Source: Petrolisthes cinctipes (taxonomy: Eukaryota; Arthropoda; Malacostraca; Decapoda; Porcellanidae). Taken from it: a DNA stretch of 64,000 bases. The notes beneath the pieces are model-generated. The model ran no database searches and was not told where the DNA came from. It saw nothing but the letters and a program-made list of their open reading frames with translations. This document shows, one piece after another, positions 24,784-38,778 of this stretch (position 1 is its first letter; the number at the start of each line of letters is the position of its first letter). The stretch spans positions 700,001 to 764,000 of the forward strand of contig JAWQEG010000623.1 in the NCBI GenBank assembly GCA_033782935.1. The letters are read 5' to 3'. Made by a program: the position numbers and the translations under genes.

Positions 24784-24845
24784 TACCTAAAATATCGATT
24801 TTTAGCATGTTTTGAGCCTATATTTTGAAAATATTCTAGCACTGA

Positions 24846-24899
24846 GTAGGCATGTACAGATTGCTTCAGGGACCCCTAAATATTGAATTTTCGATGTTT
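24846..24899 (+). repeat. Truncated monomer at a rearranged junction
   Basis: Only about 54 bp of a monomer remain. It runs GTAGGCATG to TTGAATTTTCGATGTTTTG and then enters another monomer at TGTGCAGATCGCTTC, skipping the rest of the unit and the GTAGGCA of the next. The same junction is found 5435 bp downstream at about 30281-30334, so it is older than that duplication. It ends the 1177-bp HOR run, and looks like a non-homologous or short-homology join. Confidence 0.88.
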
Positions 24900-25570
24900 T
24901 GTGCAGATCGCTTCTGGGACCCCAAAATCTCGAATTTTCGGGTGTTTTGAGCCTGAATTTGAGATATAAACGAGTATAGAAGATGCATACACATATTGAC
25001 TTTGGGCACCAAAAATATCGATTTTCAGCATGTTTTAATCCTGATTTTTGAAAATACTCTAACACGGAGTAGGCATGTACAGATCGCTTCTGGGACCCCA
25101 ATATATCGAATTTTCTGGTGTTTAGGGACAGAATTTGAGATATAAACGGGTACAGAAGATGCATGCACATATCGACTTTTGGGCACCTAAAAGATCGATT
25201 TTCAGTATGTTTTTGGCCTGCATTTTGAAAATACTGTTACACGGAGTAGGCATGTACAGATCGCTTCTGGGACCCCTAAATATCGAATTTTCGGGTGTTT
25301 TGGGACTGAATTTGATATATCGACTTTTTGGCACCTAAAATATCGATTTTTAGCATGTTTCGAGCCTATATTTTGAAAATATTTTAGAACTGAGTAGGCA
25401 TGTATAGATCGCTTCTGGAACCCCAAAATATCGAATTTTCGGGTGTTTTGAGCCTGAATTTGAGATATAAACGAGTACAGAAGATGCATGCACATATCGA
25501 CTTTTGGGCACCTAAAATATCGATTTTGAGCATGTTTTGAGCCTATATTTTGAAAACATTCTAGCACTGA

Positions 25571-25746
25571 GTAGGCATGTACAGATCGCTTCTGGGACCC
25601 CAAAATATCGAATTTTCGGGTGTTTTGAGCCTGAATTTGAGATATAAACGAATATAGAAGATGCATACACATATTGACTTTGGGCACCAAAAATATCAAT
25701 TTTTAGCATGGTTTTAGCCTATATTTTGAAAATATTCTTGCACTGA
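25571..25746 (+). repeat. Representative long monomer, subtype L-c (176 bp)
   Basis: This 176-bp unit carries TATAGAAGATGCATACACAT in place of the L-a sequence, then ATTGACTTTGGGCACC and a run of five A before TATC. Like L-b it lacks one T in the T-run and has TG for CG at ATATTGAC. L-c monomers occur one per larger module (for example near 4220, 25650, 31085, 41020 and 49420), so they mark HOR position. Confidence 0.88.
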
Positions 25747-26079
25747 GTAGGCATGTACAGATTGCTTCTGGGACCCCAAAATATTGAATTTTCGTGTGTT
25801 TTGAGCCTGAATTTCAGATATAAACGGGTACAGAAGATACATGCACATATTGACTTTGGGCATCTAAAATATCAATTTTCAGCATGTTTTGGGCCTGTAT
25901 TTTGAAAATACTCTAACACGGAGTAGTCATGTACAGATCGCTTCTGGGACCCCAAAATATCGAATTTTCGGGTGTTTTGGGCCTGAATTTGAGATATCGC
26001 CTTTACGCACCTATAATATCGATTTTTAGCATGTTTTGAGCCTATATTTTGAAAATATTCTAGCACTGAGTAGGCATGA

Positions 26080-26838
26080 ACAGATCGCTTCTGGGACCCC
26101 AAAATATCGAATTTTCTGGTGTTTAGGGCCAGAATTTGAGATATAAACGGGTACAGAATATGCATGCACATATCGACTTTTGGGCACCTAAAAGATAGAT
26201 TTTCAGTATGTTTTTGGCCTGCATTTTGAAAATACTGTAACACGGAGTAGGCATGTACAGATCGCTTCTGGGACCCCAAAATATTGAATTTTCGGGTGTT
26301 TAGGGCCAGAATTTGAGATATAAACGGGTACAGAAGATGCATGCACATATCGACATTTGGGCACCTAAAAGATCGATTTTCAGTATGTTTTTGGCCTGTA
26401 TTTTGAAAATACTCTAACACGGAGTAGGCATGTACAGATCGCTTCTGGGACCACTAAATATCGAATTTTCGGGTGTTTTGGGACTGAATTTGAGATGTCG
26501 ACTTTTTGGCACCTAAAATATCGATTTTTAGCATGTTTTGAGCCTATATTTTGAAAATATTCTAGCACTGAGTAGGCATGTAAAGATTGCTTCTGGGACC
26601 CCAAAATATCGAATTTTCGGGTGTTTTGAGCCTGAATTTGAGATATAAACGGGTACAGAAGATACATGCACATATTGACTTTGGGTATCTAAAATATCGA
26701 TTTTCAGCATGTTTTGGTCCTGTATTTTGAAAATACTCTAACACGGAGTAGGCATGTGCAGATCGCTTCTGGGACCCCAAAATCTCGAATTTTCGGGTGT
26801 TTTGAGCCTCAATTTGAGATATAAACGGGTACTGAAGA
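26080..26838 (+). repeat. Internal 1355-bp offset repeat, first member
   Basis: About 760 bp recur at 27435-28193, offset 1355 bp. Shared unusual words are TTTTCTGGTGTTTAGGG, CAGAATATGCATGC, AAAAGATAGATTTTCAG, ATACTGTAACACGG, CATGTAAAGATTGC and CATGTGCAGATCGC. The members differ at a few bases (CATGAACAG at the left edge, GAGCCTCAATTTG near 26812, TTTTCAGAATG in the second member near 27558). Confidence 0.88.
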
Positions 26839-27434
26839 TACATGCACATATTGACTTTGGGCTTCTAAAATATCGATTTTCAGCATGTTTTGGGCCTTTA
26901 TTTTGAAAATACTCTAACACGGAGTAGGCATGTACAGATCGCTTCTGGGACCCAAAAATATCGAATTTTCGGGTGTTTAGGGCCAGAATTTGAGATATAA
27001 ACGGGTACAGAAGATGCATGCACATATCCACATTTGGGTACCTAAAAGATCGATTTTCAGTATGTTTTTGGCCTGTATTTTGAAAATACTCTAACACGGA
27101 GTAGGCATGTACAGATCGCTTCTGAAACCCCTAAATATCGAATTTTCGGGTGTTTTGGGACTGAATTTGATATATCGACTTTTTGGCACCTAAAATATCG
27201 ATTTTTAGCATGTTTTTAGCCTATATTTTGAAAATATTCTAGCACTGAGTAGGCATGTACAGATTGCTTCTGGGACCCCAAAATATTGAATTTTCGGGTG
27301 TTTTGAGCCTGAATTTGAGATATAAACGGGTACAGAAGATACATGCACATATTGACTTTGGGCATCTAAAATATCGATTTTCAGCATGTTTTGGGCCTGT
27401 ATTTTGAAAATACTCTAACACGGAGTAGGCATGT

Positions 27435-28193
27435 ACAGATCGCTTCTGGGACCCCAAAATATCGAATTTTCTGGTGTTTAGGGCCAGAATTTGAGATATA
27501 AACGGGTACAGAATATGCATGCACATATCGACTTTTGGGCACCTAAAAGATAGATTTTCAGAATGTTTTTGGCCTGCATTTTGAAAATACTGTAACACGG
27601 AGTAGGCATGTACAGATCGCTTCTGGGACCCCAAAATATTGAATTTTCGGGTGTTTAGGGCCAGAATTTGAGATATAAACGGGTACAGAAGATGCATGCA
27701 CATATCGACATTTGGGCACCTAAAAGATCGATTTTCAGTATGTTTTTGGCCTGTATTTTGAAAATACTCTAACACGGAGTAGGCATGTACAGATCGCTTC
27801 TGGGACCACTAAATATCGAATTTTCGGGTGTTTTGGGACTGAATTTGAGATGTCGACTTTTTGGCACCTAAAATATCGATTTTTAGCATGTTTTGAGCCT
27901 ATATTTTGAAAATATTATAGCACTGAGTAGGCATGTAAAGATTGCTTCTGGGACCCCAAAATATCGAATTTTCGGGTGTTTTGAGCCTGAATTTGAGATA
28001 TAAACGGGTACAGAAGATACATGCACATATTGACTTTGGGTATCTAAAATATCGATTTTCAGCATGTTTTGGGCCTGTATTTTGAAAATACTCTAACACG
28101 GAGTAGGCATGTGCAGATCGCTTCTGGGACCCCAAAATCTCGAATTTTCGGGTGTTTTGAGCCTGAATTTGAGATATAAACGGGTACTGAAGA
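27435..28193 (+). repeat. Internal 1355-bp offset repeat, second member
   Basis: Partner of 26080-26838. The pair lies inside the 5435-bp HOR, so both members appear again at +5435. The end of this member is also where the two 5435-bp copies join, which suggests the larger duplication used homology between such internal repeats. Confidence 0.86.
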
Positions 28194-31100
28194 TGCATGC
28201 ACATATCGACTTTTGGGCACCTAAAACATCGATTTTGAGCATGTTTTGGGCCTGTATTTTGAAAATACTCTAACACGGAGTAGGCATGTACAGATCGCTT
28301 CTGGGACCCCTAAATATCGAATTTTCGGGTGTTTTGGGCCTGAATTTGAGATATCGCCTTTACGCACCTGAAATTTCGATTTTTAGCATGTTTTGAGCCT
28401 ATATTTTGAAAATATTCTAGCACTGAGTAGGCATGTACAGATTGCTTCTGGGACCCCAAAATATTGAATTTTCGGGTGCTTTGAGCCTGAATTTGAGATA
28501 TAAACGGGTACAGAAGATACATGCACATATTGACTTAGGGCATCTAAAATTTCGATTTTCAGCATGTTTTGGGCATGTATTTTGAAAATACTCTAACACG
28601 GAGTTGGCATGTACAGATCGCTTCTGGGACCCCAAAATATCGAATTTTCGGGTGTTTTGAGCCTGAATTTGAGATATAAACGGGTATTGAAGATGAATGC
28701 ACATATCGAATTTTGGGCACCTATAACATCGATTTTGAGCATGTTTTGGGCCTGTATTTTGTAAATACTCTAACACGGAGTAGGCATGTACAGATCGCTT
28801 CTGGGACCCCAAAATATCGAATTTTCGGGTGTTTAGGGCCAGAATTTGAGATATAAACGGGTACAGAAGATGCATGCACATATCGACTTTTGGGCACCTA
28901 AAACATCGATTTTGAGAATGTTTTGGGCCTGTATTTTGTAAATACTCTAACACGGAGTAGGCATGTACAGATCGCTTCTGGGACCCCATAATATCGAATT
29001 TTCTGGTGTTTTGGGCCTGAATTTGAGATATCGCCTTTACGCACCTAAAATATCGATTTTTAGCATGTTTTGAGCCTATATTTTGAAAATATTCTAGCAC
29101 TGAGTAGGCATGTACAGATTGCTTTTGGGACCCCTAAATATTGAATTTTCGGGTGTTTTGAGCCTGAATTTGAGGTATAAACGGGTACAGAAGATACATG
29201 CACATATTGACTTTGGGCATCTAAAATATCGATTTTCAGCATATTTTGGGCCTGTATTTTGAAAATACTCTAACACGGAGTGGGCATGTACAGATCGCTT
29301 CTGGGACCTCAAAATATCGAATTTTCGGGTGTTTTGAGACTTAATTTCCGATATAAACGGGTACTGAAGATGCATGCACATATCGACTTTTGGGCACCTA
29401 AAACATCGATTTTGAGCATGTTTTGGGCCTGTATTTTGAAAATACTCTAACACGGAGTAGGCATGTACAGATCGCTTCTGGGACCCCTAAATATCGAATT
29501 TTCGGGTGTTTTGGGCCTGAATTTGAGATATCGCCTTTACGCACCTGAAATTTCGATTTTTAGCATGTTTTGAGCCTATATTTTGAAAATATTCTAGCAC
29601 TGAGTAGGCATGTACAGATTGCTTCTGGGACCCCAAAATATTGAATTTTCGGGTGCTTTGAGCCTGAATTTGAGATATAAACGGGTACAGAAGATACATG
29701 CACATATTGACTTAGGGCATCTAAAATATCGATTTTCAGCATGTTTTGGGCATGTATTTTGAAAATACTCTAACACGGAGTTGGCATGTACAGATCGCTT
29801 CTGGGACCCCAAAATATCGAATTTTCGGGTGTTTTGAGCCTGAATTTGAGATATAAACGGGTATTGAAGATGAATGCACATATCGAATTTTGGGCACCTA
29901 TAACATCGATTTTGAGCATGTTTTGGGCCTGTATTTTGTAAATACTCTAACACGGAGTAGGCATGTACAGATCGCTTCTGGGACCCCAAAATATCGAATT
30001 TTCGGGTGTTTAGGGCCAGAATTTGAGATATAAACGGGTACAGAAGATGCATGCACATATCGACTTTTGGGCACCTAAAACATCGATTTTGAGCATGTTT
30101 TGGGCCTGTATTTTGTAAATACTCTAACACGGAGTAGGCATGTACAGATCGCTTCTGGGACCCCATAATATCGAATTTTCGGGTGTATTGGGCCTGAATT
30201 TGAGATATCGCCTTTACGTACCTAAAATATCGATTTTTAGCATGTTTTGAGCCTATATTTTGAAAATATTCTAGCACTGAGTAGGCATGTACAGATTGCT
30301 TCAGGGACCCCTAAATATTGAATTTTCGATGTTTTGTGCAGATCGCTTCTGGGACCCCAAAATCTCGAATTTTCGGGTGTTTTGAGCCTGAATTTGAGAT
30401 ATAAACGAGTATAGAAGATGCATACACATATTGACTTTGGGCACCAAAAATATCGATTTTCAGCATGTTTTAATCCTGATTTTTGAAAATACTCTAACAC
30501 GGAGTAGGCATGTACAGATCGCTTCTGGGACCCCAATATATCGAATTTTCTGGTGTTTAGGGACAGAATTTGAGATATAAACGGGTACAGAAGATGCATG
30601 CACATATCGACTTTTGGGCACCTAAAAGATCGATTTTCAGTATGTTTTTGGCCTGCATTTTGAAAATACTGTTACACGGAGTAGGCATGTACAGATCGCT
30701 TCTGGGACCCCTAAATATCGAATTTTCGGGTGTTTTGGGACTGAATTTGATATATCGACTTTTTGGCACCTAAAATATCGATTTTTAGCATGTTTCGAGC
30801 CTATATTTTGAAAATATTTTAGAACTGAGTAGGCATGTATAGATCGCTTCTGGAACCCCAAAATATCGAATTTTCGGGTGTTTTGAGCCTGAATTTGAGA
30901 TATAAACGAGTACAGAAGATGCATGCACATATCGACTTTTGGGCACCTAAAATATCGATTTTGAGCATGTTTTGAGCCTATATTTTGAAAACATTCTAGC
31001 ACTGAGTAGGCATGTACAGATCGCTTCTGGGACCCCAAAATATCGAATTTTCGGGTGTTTTGAGCCTGAATTTGAGATATAAACGAATATAGAAGATGCA

Positions 31101-33607
31101 TACACATATTGACTTTGGGCACCAAAAATATCAATTTTTAGCATGGTTTTAGCCTATATTTTGAAAATATTCTTGCACTGAGTAGGCATGTACAGATTGC
31201 TTCTGGGACCCCAAAATATTGAATTTTCGTGTGTTTTGAGCCTGAATTTCAGATATAAACGGGTACAGAAGATACATGCACATATTGACTTTGGGCATCT
31301 AAAATATCAATTTTCAGCATGTTTTGGGCCTGTATTTTGAAAATACTCTAACACGGAGTAGTCATGTACAGATCGCTTCTGGGACCCCAAAATATCGAAT
31401 TTTCGGGTGTTTTGGGCCTGAATTTGAGATATCGCCTTTACGCACCTATAATATCGATTTTTAGCATGTTTTGAGCCTATATTTTGAAAATATTCTAGCA
31501 CTGAGTAGGCATGAACAGATCGCTTCTGGGACCCCAAAATATCGAATTTTCTGGTGTTTAGGGCCAGAATTTGAGATATAAACGGGTACAGAATATGCAT
31601 GCACATATCGACTTTTGGGCACCTAAAAGATAGATTTTCAGTATGTTTTTGGCCTGCATTTTGAAAATACTGTAACACGGAGTAGGCATGTACAGATCGC
31701 TTCGGGGACCCCAAAATATTGAATTTTCGGGTGTTTAGGGCCAGAATTTGAGATATAAACGGGTACAGAAGATGCATGCACATATCGACATTTGGGCACC
31801 TAAAAGATCGATTTTCAGTATGTTTTTGGCCTGTATTTTGAAAATACTCTAACACGGAGTAGGCATGTACAGATCGCTTCTGGGACCACTAAATATCGAA
31901 TTTTCGGGTGTTTTGGGACTGAATTTGAGATGTCGACTTTTTGGCACCTAAAATATCGATTTTTAGCATGTTTTGAGCCTATATTTTGAAAATATTCTAG
32001 CACTGAGTAGGCATGTAAAGATTGCTTCTGGGACCCCAAAATATCGAATTTTCGGGTGTTTTGAGCCTGAATTTGAGATATAAACGGGTACAGAAGATAC
32101 ATGCACATATTGACTTTGGGTATCTAAAATATCGATTTTCAGCATGTTTTGGTCCTGTATTTTGAAAATACTCTAACACGGAGTAGGCATGTGCAGATCG
32201 CTTCTGGGACCCCAAAATCTCGAATTTTCGGGTGTTTTGAGCCTCAATTTGAGATATAAACGGGTACTGAAGATACATGCACATATTGACTTTGGGCTTC
32301 TAAAATATCGATTTTCAGCATGTTTTGGGCCTTTATTTTGAAAATACTCTAACACGGAGTAGGCATGTACAGATCGCTTCTGGGACCCAAAAATATCGAA
32401 TTTTCGGGTGTTTAGGGCCAGAATTTGAGATATAAACGGGTACAGAAGATGCATGCACATATCCACATTTGGGTACCTAAAAGATCGATTTTCAGTATGT
32501 TTTTGGCCTGTATTTTGAAAATACTCTAACACGGAGTAGGCATGTACAGATCGCTTCTGAAACCCCTAAATATCGAATTTTCGGGTGTTTTGGGACTGAA
32601 TTTGATATATCGACTTTTTGGCACCTAAAATATCGATTTTTAGCATGTTTTTAGCCTATATTTTGAAAATATTCTAGCACTGAGTAGGCATGTACAGATT
32701 GCTTCTGGGACCCCAAAATATTGAATTTTCGGGTGTTTTGAGCCTGAATTTGAGATATAAACGGGTACAGAAGATACATGCACATATTGACTTTGGGCAT
32801 CTAAAATATCGATTTTCAGCATGTTTTGGGCCTGTATTTTGAAAATACTCTAACACGGAGTAGGCATGTACAGATCGCTTCTGGGACCCCAAAATATCGA
32901 ATTTTCTGGTGTTTAGGGCCAGAATTTGAGATATAAACGGGTACAGAATATGCATGCACATATCGACTTTTGGGCACCTAAAAGATAGATTTTCAGAATG
33001 TTTTTGGCCTGCATTTTGAAAATACTGTAACACGGAGTAGGCATGTACAGATCGCTTCTGGGACCCCAAAATATTGAATTTTCGGGTGTTTAGGGCCAGA
33101 ATTTGAGATATAAACGGGTACAGAAGATGCATGCACATATCGACATTTGGGCACCTAAAAGATCGATTTTCAGTATGTTTTTGGCCTGTATTTTGAAAAT
33201 ACTCTAACACGGAGTAGGCATGTACAGATCGCTTCTGGGACCACTAAATATCGAATTTTCGGGTGTTTTGGGACTGAATTTGAGATGTCGACTTTTTGGC
33301 ACCTAAAATATCGATTTTTAGCATGTTTTGAGCCTATATTTTGAAAATATTATAGCACTGAGTAGGCATGTAAAGATTGCTTCTGGGACCCCAAAATATC
33401 GAATTTTCGGGTGTTTTGAGCCTGAATTTGAGATATAAACGGGTACAGAAGATACATGCACATATTGACTTTGGGTATCTAAAATATCGATTTTCAGCAT
33501 GTTTTGGGCCTGTATTTTGAAAATACTCTAACACGGAGTAGGCATGTGCAGATCGCTTCTGGGACCCCAAAATCTCGAATTTTCGGGTGTTTTGAGCCTG
33601 AATTTGA
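28173..33607 (+). repeat. 5435-bp higher-order repeat, copy 2
   Basis: Second copy. The only internal difference I noticed is CTTCGGGGACC near 31702 against CTTCTGGGACC near 26267; I did not do a base-by-base alignment. The right end is set where GAAGATACATG near 33625 replaces GAAGATGCATG of copy 1 near 28190. Near-identity over 5.4 kb implies a very recent event or an assembly duplication. Confidence 0.94.
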
Positions 33608-35911
33608 GATATAAACGGGTACTGAAGATACATGCACATATTGACTTTGGGCTTCTAAAATATCGATTTTCAGCATGTTTTGGGCCTTTATTTTGAAAAT
33701 ACTCTAACACGGAGTAGGCATGTACAGATCGCTTCTGGGACCCAAAAATATCGAATTTTCGGGTGTTTAGGGCCAGAATTTGAGATATAAACGGGTACAG
33801 AAGATGCATGCACATATCCACATTTGGGTACCTAAAAGATCGATTTTCAGTATGTTTTTGGCCTGTATTTTGAAAATACTCTAACACGGAGTAGGCATGT
33901 ACAGATCGCTTCTGGAACCCCTAAATATCGAATTTTCGGGTGTTTTGGGACTGAATTTGATATATCGACTTTTTGGCACCTAAAATATCGATTTTTAGCA
34001 TGTTTTTAGCCTATATTTTGAAAATATTCTAGCACTGAGTAGGCATGTACAGATTGCTTCTGGGACCCCAAAATATTGAATTTTCGGGTGTTTTGAGACT
34101 GAATTTGAGATATAAACGGGTACAGAAGATACATGCACATATTGACTTTGGGCATCTAAAATATCGATTTTCAGCATGTTTTGGGCCTGTATTTTGAAAA
34201 TACTCTAACACGGAGTAGGCATGTACAGATCGCTTCTGGGACCCCAAAATATCGAATTTTCGGGTGTTTTGAGCCTGAATTTGAGATATAAACGGGTACT
34301 GAAGATGCATGCACATATCGACTTTTGGGCACCTAAAACATCGATTTTGAGCATGTTTTGGGCCTGTATTTTGAAAATACTCTAACACGAAGTAGGCATG
34401 TACAGATCGCTTCTGGGACCCCAAAATATCGATTTTTCGGGTGTTTTGGGCCTGAATTTGAGATATCGCATTTACGCACCTAAAATAACGATTTTTAGCA
34501 TGTTTTGAGCCTATATTTTGAAAATATTTTAGAACTGAGTAGGCATGTATAGATCGCTTCTGGGACCCCAAAATATCGAATTTTCGGGTGTTTTGAGCCT
34601 TAATTTGAGATATAAACGAGTACAGAAGATGCAGGCACATATCGACTTTTGGGCACCTAAAATATCGATTTTGAGCATGTTTTGAGCCTATATTTTGAAA
34701 ACATTCTAGCACTGAGTAGGCATGTACAGATCGCTTCTGGGACCCCAAAGTATCGAATTTTTGGGTGTTTTGAGCCTGAATTTGACATATAAACGAGTAT
34801 AGAAGATGCATACACATATTGACTTTGGGCACCAAAAATATCAATTTTCAGGATGTTGTGGGCCTGAATTTTGAAAATACTCTAACACGGAGTAGGCATG
34901 TACAGATCGCTTCTGGGACCCCAAAACATCGAATTTTCGGGTGTTTTGAGCCTGAATTTGAGATATAAACGGGTACTGAAGATGCATGCACATATCGACT
35001 TTTGGGCACCTAAAACATCGATTTTGAGCATATTTTGGGCCTGTAATTTGAAAATACTCTAACACGGAGTATGCATGTGCAGATCGCTTCTGGGACCCCA
35101 TAATATCGAATTTTCGGGTGTTTTAGGCCAGAATTTGAGATATCGTCTTTACGTACCTAAAATAACGATTTTTAGCATGTTTTGAGACTATATTTTGAAA
35201 ATATTCTAGCACTGAGTAGGCATGTACAGATCGCTTCTGGGACCCCAAAACATCGAATTTTCGGGTGTTTTGAGCCTGAATTTGAGATATAAACGAGTAC
35301 AGAAGATGCATGCAAATATCGACTTTTGGGCACCTAAAATATCGATTTTGAGCATGTTTTGAGCCTATATTTTGAAAACATTCTAGCACTGAGTAGAAAT
35401 GTACAGATTGCTTCTGGGACCCCAAAATATTGAATTTTCGGGTGTTTTGAGCCTGAATTTGAGATATAAACGGGTACTGAAGATGCATGCACATATCGAC
35501 TTTTGGGCACCTAAAACATCGATTTTGAGCATGTTTTGGGCCTGTATTTTGAAAATACTCTAACACGAAGTAGGCATGTACAGATCGCTTCTGGGACCCC
35601 AAAATATCGAATTTTCGGGTGTTTTGGGCCTGAATTTGAGATATCGCCTTTACGCACCTAAAATATCGATTTTTTAGCATGTTTTGAGCCTATATTTTGA
35701 AAACATTTTAGAACTGAGTAGGCATGTATAGATCGCTTCTGGGACCCCAAAATATAGAATTTTCGGGTGTTTTGAGCCTGAATTTGAGATATAAACGAGT
35801 ACAGAAGATGCAGGCACATATCGACTTTTGGGCACCTAAAATATCGATTTTGAGCATGTTTTGCGCCTATATTTTGAAAACATTCTAGCAATGAGTAGGG
35901 ATGTACAGATC
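33379..35911 (+). repeat. 2533-bp repeat, copy 1
   Basis: The first ~1.37 kb of this unit recur at 35912-37279 with an offset of 2533 bp. Shared words include CATGTGCAGATCGC, CCAAAATCTCGAATTTTC, GGGCTTCTAAAATATCG, CATATCCACATTTGGGTACC and GGAACCCCTAAATATCG. From about 33476 to 35473 the sequence is also found at 42415-44411 (offset 8939), so the unit is part of a larger family spread over 33-46 kb. Confidence 0.9.
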
Positions 35912-37279
35912 ACTTCTGGGACCCCAAAATATCGAATTTTCGGGTGTTTTGAGCCTGAATTTGAGATATAAACGGGTACAGAAGATACATGCACATATTG
36001 ACTTTGGGTATCTAAAATATCGATTTTCAGCATGTTTTGGGCCTGTATTTTGAAAATACTCTACCACGGAGTAGGCATGTGCAGATCGCTTCTGGGACCC
36101 CAAAATCTCGAATTTTCGGGTGTTTTGAGCCTGAATTTGAGATATAAACGGGTACTGAAGATACATGCACATATTGACTTTGGGCTTCTAAAATATCGAT
36201 TTTCAGCATGTTTTGGGCCTGTATTTTGAAAATACTCTAACACGGAGTAGGCATGTACAGATCGCTTCTGGGACCCAAAAATATCGAATTTTCGGGTGTT
36301 TAGGGCCAGAATTTGAGATATAAACGGGTACAGAAGATGCATGCACATATCCACATTTGGGTACCTAAAAGATCGATTTTCAGTATGTTTTTGGCCTGTA
36401 TTTTGAAAATACTCTAACACGGAGTAGGCATGTACAGATCGCTTCTGGAACCCCTAAATATCGAATTTTCGGGTGTTTTGGGACTGAATTTGATATATCG
36501 ACTTTTTGGCACCTAAAATATCGACTTTTAGCATGTTTTTAGCCTATATTTTGAAAATATTCTAGCACTGAGTAGGCATGTACAGATTGCTTCTGGGACC
36601 CCAAAATATTGAATTTTCGTCTGTTTTGAGCCTGAATTTGAGATATAAACGGGTACAGAAGATACATGCACATATTGACTTTGGGCATCTAAAATATCGA
36701 TTTTCAGCATGTTTTGGGCCTGTATTTTGAAAATACTCTAACACGGAGTAGGCATGTACAGATCGCTTCTGGGACCCCAAAATATCGAATTTTCGGGTGT
36801 TTTGAGCCTGAATTTGAGATATAAACGGGTACTGAAGATGCATGCACATATCGACTTTTGGGCACCTAAAACATCGATTTTGAGCATGTTTTGGGCCTGT
36901 ATTTTGAAAATACTCTAACACGAAGTAGGCATGTACAGATCGCTTCTGGGACCCCAAAATATCGAATTTTCGGGTGTTTTGGGCCTGAATTTGAGATATC
37001 GCATTTACGCACCTAAAATAACGATTTTTAGCATGTTTTGAGCCTATATTTTGAAAATATTTTAGAACTGAGTAGGCATGTATAGATCGCTTCTGGGACC
37101 CCAAAATATCGAATTTTCGGGTGTTTTGAGCCTTAATTTGAGATATAAACGAGTACAGAAGATGCAGGCACATATCGACTTTTGGGCACCTAAAATATCG
37201 ATTTTGAGCATGTTTTGAGCCTATATTTTGAAAACATTCTAGCACTGAGTAGGCATGTACAGATCGCTTCTGGGACCCC
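35912..37279 (+). repeat. 2533-bp repeat, copy 2 (partial)
   Basis: Partial second copy, ending near 37279 where AAAATAACGAATTTTCGAG replaces CAAAGTATCGAATTTTTGGG of copy 1. Private changes include TTTTCGTCTGTTTTG near 36616. Its first part (35912-36600) matches 45337-46025 at an offset of 9425 bp. Confidence 0.88.
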
Positions 37280-37670
37280 AAAATAACGAATTTTCGAGTG
37301 TTTTGAGAATGAATTTGAGATATAAACGAATATAGAAGATGCATACACATATTGACTTTGGGCACCAAAAATATCAATTTTTAGCATGTTTTTAGGCTAT
37401 ATTTTGAAAATATTGTAGCACTGAGTAGGCATGTACAGATTGCTTCTGGGACCCCAAAATATTGAATTTTCGGGTGTTTTGAGCCTGAATTTGAGATATA
37501 AACGGGTACAGAAGATACATGCATATATTGACTTTGGGCATCTAAAATATCGATTTTCAGCATGTTTTGGGCCTGTATTTTGAAAATACTCTAACACGGA
37601 GTATGCATGTACAGATCGCTTCTGGGACCCCAAAATATCGAATTTTCGTGTGTTTTGAGCCTTAATTTGA
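37280..37670 (+). repeat. Short mosaic stretch between HORs
   Basis: Roughly two L-type monomers and part of a third, including an L-c unit (ATATAGAAGATGCATACAC near 37330). They link the 2533-bp repeat to the 8396-bp HOR. No gene or other element is seen. Confidence 0.8.
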
Positions 37671-38778
37671 GATATAAACGGGTACTGAAGATGCATGCAC
37701 ATATCGACTTTTGGGCACCTAAAACATCGATTTTGAGCATGTTTTGGGCCTGTAATTTGAAAATACTCTAACACAAAGTAGGCATGTACAGATCGCTTCT
37801 GGGACCCCAAAATATCGAATTTTCGGGTGTTTTGGGCCTGAATTTGAGATATCGCCTTTACGCACCTAAAATATCGATTTTTAGCATGTTTTTAGCCTAT
37901 ATTTTGAAAATATTCTAGCACTGAGTACGCATGTACAGATCGCTTCAGGGACCCTAAAATATCGAATTTTCGGGTGTTTTGAGCCTGAATTTGAGATATA
38001 AACGAGTACAGAAGATGCATGCACATATCGACTTTTGGGCACCTAAAATGTCGATTTTAAGCATGTTTTGAGCCTATATTTTGAAAACATTCTAGCACTG
38101 AGTAGGCATGTACAGATCGCTTCTGGGACCCCAAAGTATCGAATTTTTGGGTGTTTTGAGCCTGAATTTGACATATAAACGAGTATAGAAGATGCATACA
38201 CATATTGACTTTGGGCACCAAAAATATCAATTTTCAGGATGTTGTGGGCCTGAATTTTGAAAATACTCTAACACGGAGTAGGCATGTACAGATCGCTTCT
38301 GGGACCCCAAAATATCGAATTTTCGGGTGTTTTGAGCCTGAATTTGAGATATAAACGGGTACTGAAGATGCATGCACATATCGACTTTTGGGCACCTAAA
38401 ACATCGATTTTGAGCATATTTTGGGCCTGTAATTTGAAAATACTCTAACACGGAGTAGGCATGTGCAGATCGCTTCTGGGACCCCATAATATCGAATTTT
38501 CGGGTGTTTTAGGCCAGAATTTGAGATATCGTCTTTACGTACCTAAAATAACGATTTTTAGCATGTTTTGAGACTATATTTTGAAAATATTCTAGCACTG
38601 AGTAGGCATGTACAGATCGCTTCTGGGACCCCAAAACATCGAATTTTCGGGTGTTTTGAGCCTGAATTTGAGATATAAACGAGTACAGAAGATGCATGCA
38701 AATATCGACTTTTGGGCACCTAAAATATCGATTTTGAGCATGTTTTGAGCCTATATTTTGAAAACATTCTAGCACTGA

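Larger units (their letters stand above)
22738..28172 (+). repeat. 5435-bp higher-order repeat, copy 1
   Basis: Repeats directly downstream with an offset of exactly 5435 bp, about 32 monomers by mean length. It starts inside the 1177-bp HOR region: upstream, TTTCCGATATAAACGG (22731 on) faces TTTGAGATATAAACGG (28166 on). It contains the truncated junction at 24846, an L-c module near 25.6 kb, and an internal 1355-bp offset repeat. All landmarks checked (22875, 24052, 25122, 26380, 27205, 27883) recur at precisely +5435. Confidence 0.95.

Noticed and set aside
22430..33607. CRISPR-like array of repeats and spacers
   Set aside because: Repeats are 147-177 bp and contiguous; there are no short identical repeats separated by unique spacers and no cas genes.
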